Positions 27,660 through 35,351 of a stretch of DNA of 64,000 nt are shown here, piece by piece. This stretch comes from Cytophagaceae bacterium. Its GTDB lineage: Bacteria; Bacteroidota; Bacteroidia; Cytophagales; Spirosomataceae. Under the pieces are notes generated by a model. The model searched no databases. It saw nothing but the letters and a program-made list of their open reading frames with translations, and had not been told where the DNA came from. Within the stretch, counting starts at the first letter, position 1. The number at the start of each line of letters is the position of its first letter. The stretch is taken from contig CANFVE010000006.1 of NCBI GenBank assembly GCA_947450365.1, positions 34,544 to 98,543 of the forward strand. Reading direction: 5' to 3'. The translations under genes and the position numbers were made by a program.

Positions 27660-28556
27660 TTAAAACGTATAACCGACCTTAGCACTCAAAAAGGTTTTGC
27701 TAATCTGACCGCACTCCTTTGGTGTTCTACTTTTGTCCGGCACTGAATCTAACTCCACAATAGCCCATCCACTAAATTTAATCTTCTCCATATTCTTAAA
27801 CACCTCCTCCAAATTCACTTTCCCCTGCCCCAATTCCACGAATTTATACGCGGTAGGATTGGATTCCTGACCTTTGATGGGCGACTCCACATCTTTGATA
27901 TGAAAGGAATGAATGACGTCTTTGTATTTCAAAACAGCCTCTGCGGGATTGCCTCCGCCTTGGAAATAATGCGCCACATCTAATAATAGGCGCGCATAAG
28001 ACGGATTCATGTGTTTAACTAACATATCTACTTCCTCTGGCGTCTCTCCAAATTGGTTCATGTGATTGTGATAAGTCGTCTGAATTCCAATCTCCTTTGT
28101 TCTTTTTCCAATCTCATTCATGACTTCTGCCAATCGAATCAATTGGGCTTCGGTCGGTAATTCACCTTTCTTACGTAAACTATTGGTCAATTGAATCGAC
28201 GTACCACCTAAGGCTTTTACAAATTTCGCGTGGTTCACATGTTGGTCAATCGTCGCGGCTTCTTTCGCCGGATCGATTTCCACATTCCCACTGGAAAACA
28301 TGACTAAATTCAATTTAGCTGCATCGATTTTTTCCTTTAACACCGCCGGATTATCCTTGTAAACAGGATAGGCATTCGCACGTAATTGAATGCCTTTAAA
28401 GCCCAAATCGGCAATATCAATAATCGCTTGCTCATCTTTCCCGTTCCACGTAATGGCCGAATAACCCATTTTATAGCGTTTTGAAGCTGAAAAGGGTAAG
28501 GTGGCTGCGAGGGCCAATAAGGAAGATTGTTGGATAAATGATCGTCTCGTTGTCAT
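27660..28556 (-). CDS. Exported sugar phosphate isomerase/epimerase with Tat-like signal
   Basis: A 298-residue xylose-isomerase-like TIM barrel preceded by a twin-arginine-like signal (TTRRSFIQQSSLLALAATLPFS). Likely metal sites: YHNHMNQFG, LLDVAHYFQGGG, HSFHIKDVE, and Glu in WAIVELDSVP. Periplasmic location is inferred from the signal. It lies in a leftward run with an AIM6-like phosphodiesterase upstream and an MFS transporter downstream. Confidence 0.87.
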   Translation of the reverse strand: MTTRRSFIQQSSLLALAATLPFSASKRYKMGYSAITWNGKDEQAIIDIADLGFKGIQLRANAYPVYKDNPAVLKEKIDAAKLNLVMFSSGNVEIDPAKEAATIDQHVNHAKFVKALGGTSIQLTNSLRKKGELPTEAQLIRLAEVMNEIGKRTKEIGIQTTYHNHMNQFGETPEEVDMLVKHMNPSYARLLLDVAHYFQGGGNPAEAVLKYKDVIHSFHIKDVESPIKGQESNPTAYKFVELGQGKVNLEEVFKNMEKIKFSGWAIVELDSVPDKSRTPKECGQISKTFLSAKVGYTF

Positions 28557-28571
28557 AGGTTTTTGTTTTGT

Positions 28572-29318
28572 TTATTTCACGGCCAATTTCAAAAAATCAG
28601 CTAATTCACTCAAATTATCTGTGCCAATGTAATCCACCCCCAGATCCCACAAAGCCTGATAGGCCATCAAGGTATTTGGCGTAGCCCAAAGGCGTAATTT
28701 TCGACCTGATCCGTGCACCCGGTCCACATAGGCCCGCAGCTTATCTTTCATCGCCGGGGGCATCGGTACCTGCCCGCTCCACATGCCGAATTTATACATG
28801 GATTCACTTTCTAGTACCACATAATTACCTAATCCGGCTGGATAAGTCTCTGTTGACCGACCATCAAACGTAATCCATGACGGAAAGGTCACATAGTCCT
28901 TGATCGCCGGACGATTTCCCGAAATCACAATCCTTAATCCCGATTTCACAAATAAATCCTTGTTGGGACTTAGGGCTTGGATTAACAAAGGCAGCGTCGA
29001 ATCCGCATTCGTCTTAAAATCAATCAAAAATTGATGAAAATTGCCTTGTTTTTTCGCCTTCAACACCGACACAATCGGATCAATATACAAGGACTTCAGC
29101 GTACGATCAGCCTTTAAATCACCTATTTCATGACCGACCAACAACTCCCCTTTCACCGCATATACATCCGCCTCAATCGACCCAAAACCCAAATTAAAAG
29201 CCTCAAAAAATGGTTTTTTATGCTCATAATCATTGTGCGCATGCGCCTTTTTTAAATTTTCTTGCGCCATAGCAGGCATCAGAAAACAGCAAAAAGCAAC
29301 GATAAATAGGTTTTTCAT
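28572..29318 (-). CDS. Exported PI-PLC/GDPD-like phosphodiesterase (AIM6-like)
   Basis: A 248-residue protein with a signal peptide (MKNLFIVAFCCFLMPAMAQ) and the AIM6 motif HAHNDYEHKKPFFEAF, with GSIEADVYAVKGELLVGHE giving the acidic pair and second His of the glycerophosphodiesterase barrel. The closing LWATPNTLMAYQALWDLGVDYIGTDN is also typical. It may hydrolyse phosphodiesters of lipid head groups or sugars in the periplasm. First gene of a probable three-gene unit. Confidence 0.82.
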   Translation of the reverse strand: MKNLFIVAFCCFLMPAMAQENLKKAHAHNDYEHKKPFFEAFNLGFGSIEADVYAVKGELLVGHEIGDLKADRTLKSLYIDPIVSVLKAKKQGNFHQFLIDFKTNADSTLPLLIQALSPNKDLFVKSGLRIVISGNRPAIKDYVTFPSWITFDGRSTETYPAGLGNYVVLESESMYKFGMWSGQVPMPPAMKDKLRAYVDRVHGSGRKLRLWATPNTLMAYQALWDLGVDYIGTDNLSELADFLKLAVK

Positions 29319-29368
29319 AAGTATAAGTCAATGGTTCAAATGAAAGAGACATTAGCCCTCCCATCCAC

Positions 29369-32300
29369 TTATCGTTTCAAATAATCGCCCGACGAAATAA
29401 AGGTTTTTTCATCCACCGGTCGGTTATACACATAGGCATAACTGGTAATTGTTTCTCCTTTCATATCGACGCTCACTTCTTTCCGAACAAACAGGCTTTT
29501 GGCCTCATTCGCCGAATCATATTCCTCGTATTCGTCTAAAACGTTCAACAATTTAATGGTATTTGACAACAAATACAATTCTCCCACCACCACATCTGAA
29601 GACGAATCAGAAGCCACGATTCCCGGATAATCAGCGACTTGATACATTTTTCCCTGATACGTCGCCATGCCGATATAATCTGAATTACGCGCAATCAAGC
29701 GATGTAAGTCATTTCCACAATCCCGACGCAAGGTTCCATACACAAATAAATATTCAGCCACATCAGGTTCAGGCAATTTAGCCTCCTCCAAAGTCAACAC
29801 CAAATCTTCCTGCTCCACTACCGTTCCTTCATTCAACACCACATTCCCCACAATTCCCTCAAATGGCGCCGACACAATCGATTCCATCTTCATCGCTTCA
29901 ATCACATATAAAGGCGCATTTTTCTTCACCTCATCGCCCGGTTTCACCAAAATCCGACTTAATCGCCCTTGCAAAGGTGCACCGATGTCCCCTTTGCCTT
30001 TTGCCTTGATATGTTGCGCCCGCTCCACTTTAATATTCCGATCCAGAATTTTTATCCGACGTGCCTGTCCATTTAAATCAAAAGTAACATTTCGTAAACC
30101 TGATTCATCCGGATCCGACATATACAGGAACTTCACGATAATCGTCTTTCCTGGCTCAATCGTAATCATGATTTCTTCATCCTGCTTTAAGCCGTAGAAG
30201 AAGGCGGGCGTAGGCAAGGCAGATAATTCACCATACAGCGCCGCATTTTTGTAGAAATCTTCATAGACCTTCGGATACATTTTGTAGGACAAATAATCAT
30301 AGAACCCATCCATGTTATCCGGGAATTTCGCTTGAAATTCTTTGAAATCCGCGTCAAAATCAATCGGTGCCAAATGGTCATTCGGTCTACCTTCGATCGC
30401 ATGTTCGCCTTTAAGAACGATTTCTTGCAATTGTTTCGGGAATCCTTGGTACGGCTGGCCTAAACCTCCCTTGAAGAAATCCTTTACCGATTCAGGGAAA
30501 GAAAGCGTACTTCCTTTGGCATACACATCCTCCGCACTGAGCGAATTGGCCGTCATGAAAATGGCCATATCCCCCACGACTTTGGAGGAAGGGGTTACTT
30601 TGACGATATCGCCGAATAACTTATTGGCCTCCGCATAATTATCTTTCAATAATTCAAATTTATCGCCCACGCCCAAGGCAATCGCCTGACCACGTAAATT
30701 TGTGTATTGCCCCCCCGGAATCTCATTGTTATACACTTCCGCCGTACCGGCCTTCAATTCAGATTCAAATGGCGCATACATCGCGCGCACCGCTTCCCAG
30801 TAATTCGAGTATTCATTTAATAAATCTAAATCCAATCCGCTCGCATTGGGTTGACCCTGCATCATGGCAACCAAACTATTGAGGTTCGGCTGAGACGTCA
30901 AGCCTGACATGGCACCCAAAGCCCCATCCACAATATCCACACCCGCCTCGATCGCTTTTAAATAGGTCGCCGATTGAACCGATGCCGTATCATGTGTATG
31001 CAGATGAATCGGAATCGAAACGGCTTGCTTTAATTCCGTCACTAATTTAGCTGCTTGAAATGGACGTAAAAGGCCCGCCATGTCTTTAATGGCGAGCATG
31101 TGCGCGCCGGCATCTTCGAGTTGACGCGCCATATCCACATAATACTGCATGTTATACTTTTCATTCGTAAACACGTCGCCCGTATAACAAATCGCGGCCT
31201 CTGCAATCCCCGGCGTGCGTTCCCGAACGGCCTTGATGGACACCTTCATCGCATCAATCCAGTTCAAGGAATCAAAAATCCGAAACACGTCTATTCCCGA
31301 TTCAGAAGATTTCTCCACAAATTTCTCAATCAAATTATCCGGATACGCTGAATAACCTACAGCATTGGAACCGCGGAATAACATTTGCAATAACATATTC
31401 GGCATCACCTCCCTAAATTCCTGCAAACGCTTCCATGGCGATTCTTGCAAAAAGCGCATCGCCACATCGAAGGTCGCACCCCCCCAAACTTCCATGGAAA
31501 ATAAATTCGGGAAGGATTTCGCGAATCCGCTAGCGACGGCCAACATATCCTGAGTACGCACCCGAGTAGCCAATAAAGACTGGTGTCCATCGCGGAAAGT
31601 CGTATCGGTAAAATAAATTTGTTTGGAATCCCGAATATGACGGGCAAATTTCTCGGCACCTAATTCGGCCAACAATTGCTTGTTCCCCTTTGGAAACTCC
31701 ATCGTAGGATCTACATACGGGATAATCGGAGCACGAAAAGCTGTGGACGGTTTAACTTTCACATCCGGATTTCCGTTCACAATCACCTCGCCTAAATAAC
31801 GAAGGGCTTTAGTCGAACGGTCCCGCGTCTGCACAAATTTAAATAATTCCGGATGCGTGTCGATGAATTGAACCGTGCATTGGCCATTTTGGAAAATCGG
31901 ATGCGTGATTACATTCCGAAGGAACGGAATATTCGTTTTTACCCCACGGATACGGAATTCCGTTAAAGCCCGATTTAAACGTTCAGATGCTCCTAAGAGC
32001 GTCCGGCCTTTGGCACTGACTTTCACCAACATCGAATCAAAGTACGGCGAAATTTTCACCCCTGGATACGAAGAACCCTCATCCAAGCGAATCCCAAAAC
32101 CAGCCGCATTTCGATAGGCGATTATCGTTCCAAAATCTGGCTTAAAACCATTCGCTGGATCCTCGGTCGTAATCCGACATTGAATCGCAAAACCCTTCAA
32201 CGGAATATCCCCTTGACTCAAAATATAAATACCCGGATCGGATAATTTATAATTTTGTGCAATCAAAATCTGCGTCCGCACGATATCGATTCCTGTCACC

Positions 32301-33229
32301 TCTTCTGTAATCGTATGTTCCACCTGAATCCGAGGATTCACTTCGATGAAATAAATATTTTCGTCCCGGTCGACCAAAAACTCGACCGTTCCCGCATTGT
32401 AATAATTTACCGCCTTTCCAATCGAAAGAGCATACGCGTATAATTTTTGCTTCGTTTCTTCTTTTAAACCGAAGGAAGGCGCGATTTCAACGACCTTTTG
32501 GAAACGGCGCTGCACCGAACAATCCCGTTCGTATAGGTGCACAAGATTTCCGTGTTGGTCACCGAGCAATTGCACCTCAATGTGCTTCGGTTCATCAATA
32601 AACTTTTCAATAAAAATCGTCTCGTCACCAAAAGCATTTTTTGCCTCATTGCGCGCCTCTTGATATGCTTTTTCTAAATCCTCTTCCTTGCGCACCACCC
32701 GCATGCCTCGACCTCCCCCACCCGCTGCCGCCTTGACCATCACTGGAAAAGTAATCCGTCGCGCTTCTGACAAGGCCAGCTCATATACACTTAAATCTCC
32801 TTTAGAATCTTGAATCATCGGCACATTGGCCTTTTGCGCAGCGACTTTAGCCGCCACTTTGTCCCCCAAGGCGTTCATCGCTTCTGGCGATGGGCCTACG
32901 AAGACGATGCCTTCTTCCCGGCACCGACGGGCTAATTGCACATTTTCCGACAAAAATCCGTAGCCCGGATGAATCGCATCAATTTTCTTTGTCTTACATA
33001 ACGAAATCAATCCTTCAATATCCAAATAAGGCTTCAAAGGTTCCACATCCTTCCCGATCTGGTATGCCTCATCCGCTTTATAACGGTGTAAGGAGTAACG
33101 ATCCTCAAAGGTGTAAACGGCCACGGTCCGGATTCCTAATTCTGAAGCCGCCCGCATGATTCGAATGGCGATCTCTCCTCGATTGGCAATGAGAAGACTT
33201 GAGATTTTCTTTACGTATGATTTTGGCAT
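29369..33229 (-). CDS. pyc: Pyruvate carboxylase fused to a C-terminal gamma-glutamylcyclotransferase-like domain
   Basis: The 1286-residue protein makes oxaloacetate from pyruvate, bicarbonate and ATP. Domains: biotin carboxylase (about 1-460; ANRGEIAIRIMRAA, GGGGRGMR, EVNPRIQVEHTITEE), carboxyltransferase (about 535-810; TDTTFRDGHQSLLATRVRT), allosteric region, and biotinyl domain (about 1080-1150; AMKM with biotin Lys1114). Normal pyruvate carboxylases end there. Here a further 128 residues (1159-1286) show VYGTLRRD (YGTL at 1164-1167) and LDEYEEYD (candidate catalytic Glu near 1235), the pattern of the gamma-glutamylcyclotransferase/AIG2 fold. The frame is continuous with no ATG in the linker, so this is a genuine fusion on this sequence. 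Confidence 0.93.
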   Translation of the reverse strand: MPKSYVKKISSLLIANRGEIAIRIMRAASELGIRTVAVYTFEDRYSLHRYKADEAYQIGKDVEPLKPYLDIEGLISLCKTKKIDAIHPGYGFLSENVQLARRCREEGIVFVGPSPEAMNALGDKVAAKVAAQKANVPMIQDSKGDLSVYELALSEARRITFPVMVKAAAGGGGRGMRVVRKEEDLEKAYQEARNEAKNAFGDETIFIEKFIDEPKHIEVQLLGDQHGNLVHLYERDCSVQRRFQKVVEIAPSFGLKEETKQKLYAYALSIGKAVNYYNAGTVEFLVDRDENIYFIEVNPRIQVEHTITEEVTGIDIVRTQILIAQNYKLSDPGIYILSQGDIPLKGFAIQCRITTEDPANGFKPDFGTIIAYRNAAGFGIRLDEGSSYPGVKISPYFDSMLVKVSAKGRTLLGASERLNRALTEFRIRGVKTNIPFLRNVITHPIFQNGQCTVQFIDTHPELFKFVQTRDRSTKALRYLGEVIVNGNPDVKVKPSTAFRAPIIPYVDPTMEFPKGNKQLLAELGAEKFARHIRDSKQIYFTDTTFRDGHQSLLATRVRTQDMLAVASGFAKSFPNLFSMEVWGGATFDVAMRFLQESPWKRLQEFREVMPNMLLQMLFRGSNAVGYSAYPDNLIEKFVEKSSESGIDVFRIFDSLNWIDAMKVSIKAVRERTPGIAEAAICYTGDVFTNEKYNMQYYVDMARQLEDAGAHMLAIKDMAGLLRPFQAAKLVTELKQAVSIPIHLHTHDTASVQSATYLKAIEAGVDIVDGALGAMSGLTSQPNLNSLVAMMQGQPNASGLDLDLLNEYSNYWEAVRAMYAPFESELKAGTAEVYNNEIPGGQYTNLRGQAIALGVGDKFELLKDNYAEANKLFGDIVKVTPSSKVVGDMAIFMTANSLSAEDVYAKGSTLSFPESVKDFFKGGLGQPYQGFPKQLQEIVLKGEHAIEGRPNDHLAPIDFDADFKEFQAKFPDNMDGFYDYLSYKMYPKVYEDFYKNAALYGELSALPTPAFFYGLKQDEEIMITIEPGKTIIVKFLYMSDPDESGLRNVTFDLNGQARRIKILDRNIKVERAQHIKAKGKGDIGAPLQGRLSRILVKPGDEVKKNAPLYVIEAMKMESIVSAPFEGIVGNVVLNEGTVVEQEDLVLTLEEAKLPEPDVAEYLFVYGTLRRDCGNDLHRLIARNSDYIGMATYQGKMYQVADYPGIVASDSSSDVVVGELYLLSNTIKLLNVLDEYEEYDSANEAKSLFVRKEVSVDMKGETITSYAYVYNRPVDEKTFISSGDYLKR

Positions 33230-33316
33230 TATACTATATTTAGTGCATCATAACAAAAATGATAAATATATTGGGAAAATGATAACCTCGATTGGATTTA
33301 TTTATGGAAACTTGAA

Positions 33317-33394
33317 AAGTTACAATTTAACTTGGGTTCATTACAAAAATATTTCCGCTTGCTTGTCTTGAAATTTAGTAACTTGCGAACCCAA
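33317..33394. repeat. Crossed inverted repeats between pyc and pdxA
   Basis: AAGTTAC (33317-33323) has its complement GTAACTT at 33378-33384, and TTGGGTTC (33332-33339) has its complement GAACCCAA at 33387-33394. The two pairs cross rather than nest. They lie in the 182-base divergent region and end 17 bases before the pdxA ATG. Role unknown. Confidence 0.35.
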
Positions 33395-33411
33395 AAACCT
33401 TTCTATTATTC

Positions 33412-34422
33412 ATGAGCGCGAAGAAACCATTGATCGGGATTACCTTAGGAGATTACAACGGCATTGGTCCAGAAGTCATTTTAAAGGCCTTAAGTAATTC
33501 CCGTTTGTTAAATTGGTGCACGCCGGTGGTGTATGGCTCGCAGAAAGTATTGAGTTTTTACAAAAAGGACTTGGATATCAAGGATTGGTCGATGAAGACG
33601 GTGACAGATCTCCAACAAATCACGGAGTTCAACCAAAGCTATTTAGTTTCCTGTTGGGACGACACGAATACGCTCGTAGAACCTGGCAAAGAAACGCCAG
33701 AAGCGGGAAAAGCGGCTTTTGCTTGCTTGGATCGAAGTGCGAAGGATTTGGATAAGGGATTGTTGTCTGCCTTAGTGACGGCACCCATCAATAAGCATAA
33801 TATTCAATCGGAGGAATTTTCCTTCCCAGGTCATACCGAATATTTAACTGAGCGTTTTGAGGCGAAGGATTCCTTGATGATGCTGGTATCTGAGGATATA
33901 CGGATGGGGGTGGTGACGGGGCATGTGCCTTTGTTGGAAGTTGCCAACAAACTCAGCAAAGACCTCATACGTTCCAAAATCGATTTATTTTTACAAAGTT
34001 TGAAGGAGGATTTCCGGATTGACAAACCGAAATTAGCCGTATTAGGATTGAATCCACATGCGGGAGACGGTGGCTTGTTAGGCCAAGAAGAAGTTGAGAT
34101 TATCCAACCCGTTGTGGAGGAATACCGGGCGAAAGGCCAATTGGTTTTTGGGCCCTATCCGGCCGATGGTTTTTTCGGAAAAGCACAATTTAAGGAATTT
34201 GACGGGGTATTGGGAATGTACCATGACCAAGGATTGATTCCGTTTAAATACATTGCTTTTGAGACTGGCGTGAATTTTACGGCAGGTTTACCGATCATCC
34301 GAACTTCCCCAGATCATGGGACGGCGTATGATATCGCGGGCAAAAACCAAGCGGATCCGAGTTCATTTTTACATGCCTTTTTCTTGGCCATCGATTTGGT
34401 AAAAAACAGAATGAATGCCTAA
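33412..34422 (+). CDS. pdxA: 4-hydroxythreonine-4-phosphate dehydrogenase
   Basis: A 336-residue enzyme of the DXP-dependent pyridoxal phosphate pathway, oxidising 4-phosphohydroxy-L-threonine for ring formation with PdxJ. Motifs: GITLGDYNGIGPEV, TAPINK, FPGHTEYL (metal His), GLNPHAGDGGLLGQEE and MYHDQGLIPFK, with TSPDHGTAYDIAG at the end. Metal ligands are all present. It overlaps the next dehydrogenase gene by one base (TAATG). Confidence 0.95.
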   Translation: MSAKKPLIGITLGDYNGIGPEVILKALSNSRLLNWCTPVVYGSQKVLSFYKKDLDIKDWSMKTVTDLQQITEFNQSYLVSCWDDTNTLVEPGKETPEAGKAAFACLDRSAKDLDKGLLSALVTAPINKHNIQSEEFSFPGHTEYLTERFEAKDSLMMLVSEDIRMGVVTGHVPLLEVANKLSKDLIRSKIDLFLQSLKEDFRIDKPKLAVLGLNPHAGDGGLLGQEEVEIIQPVVEEYRAKGQLVFGPYPADGFFGKAQFKEFDGVLGMYHDQGLIPFKYIAFETGVNFTAGLPIIRTSPDHGTAYDIAGKNQADPSSFLHAFFLAIDLVKNRMNA

Positions 34423-35351
34423 TGCGTAAGGAGAAAGTACTCATCGTCGACGAAGTTCATGCCTCGATGGCGGAAGGTTTACGCGCGCTTGGGTATGAGG
34501 TTGTTGAACGTACTGATATTTCCGCTTCTGAGATTCCTGTTTCCTTAGCTACCTTTCAGGGTTTACTTATTCGAAGTAAAACCAAACTGACTGCCGAAGT
34601 TTTAGCACATGCGCCAGACTTGCGTTTTATTGCTCGGGCAGGTGCGGGTTTAGATTTAATAGATTTGGATTATTGTGCTTCCAAAAACATCGCCGTTTTT
34701 TCGGCGAATGAAGGAAATAAGGATGCAGTGGCAGAACATGTGGCTGGCCAATTATTAGTCCTTGCCCATAAATTAAACACAGCGGATGCAGAGGTTCGGG
34801 AAGGGGTATGGCGGAGAGAAGCGAATCGAGGTTGGGAAATCAGCGGTAAAACAATTGGAATCATTGGCTATGGAAATATGGGTCGGGCATTCGCACAAAG
34901 GCTTAGGGGTTTCGACGTAAACATCCTGGCTTATGACAAATACCGTCCTGCAGATGAACATCCAGCCAGTTTGCAAGACATTTTTGACCAAGCAGATATC
35001 GTGAGTTTGCATGTTCCGCTGACGGATGAAACGCGTAGAATGGTGAATGAGGAATTTTTGGGGCAATTTAAAAAGCCGATTGTTTTATTGAATAGTTCTC
35101 GGGGACCGATTAGTCCCTTGGCACCTTTGTTGGCCGCCATGCAGTCCGGAAAATTAAAGGGATTGGCGCTCGATGTATTGCCAAATGAAAAATTATCGAC
35201 TTGGACTGCCGAGGAAAAGGCCTTATTTGATGCGCTCAAATCCTTTCCGTCGACGGTATTTAGTCCCCATGTGGCGGGCTGGACGACGGAGAGTTATGCT
35301 AAAATCAACCAAGTATTATTGGAAAAAATCAAAGCCCATTTTAAGCGATGA
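34422..35351 (+). CDS. D-2-hydroxyacid dehydrogenase (SerA/PdxB-like)
   Basis: A 309-residue NAD-dependent dehydrogenase with GYGNMGRAFAQRL (dinucleotide loop), RAGAGLDLIDLDYC, SRGPISPL (catalytic Arg region) and SPHVAGWT (catalytic His). It lacks the ACT or ASB regulatory domain of long SerA and the dimerisation tail of PdxB. 3-phosphoglycerate is the default substrate. One-base overlap with pdxA suggests an alternative: 4-phosphoerythronate oxidation, the PdxB step of the same pathway. The stop overlaps the mutS2 start by 4 bases. Confidence 0.85.
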   Translation: MRKEKVLIVDEVHASMAEGLRALGYEVVERTDISASEIPVSLATFQGLLIRSKTKLTAEVLAHAPDLRFIARAGAGLDLIDLDYCASKNIAVFSANEGNKDAVAEHVAGQLLVLAHKLNTADAEVREGVWRREANRGWEISGKTIGIIGYGNMGRAFAQRLRGFDVNILAYDKYRPADEHPASLQDIFDQADIVSLHVPLTDETRRMVNEEFLGQFKKPIVLLNSSRGPISPLAPLLAAMQSGKLKGLALDVLPNEKLSTWTAEEKALFDALKSFPSTVFSPHVAGWTTESYAKINQVLLEKIKAHFKR

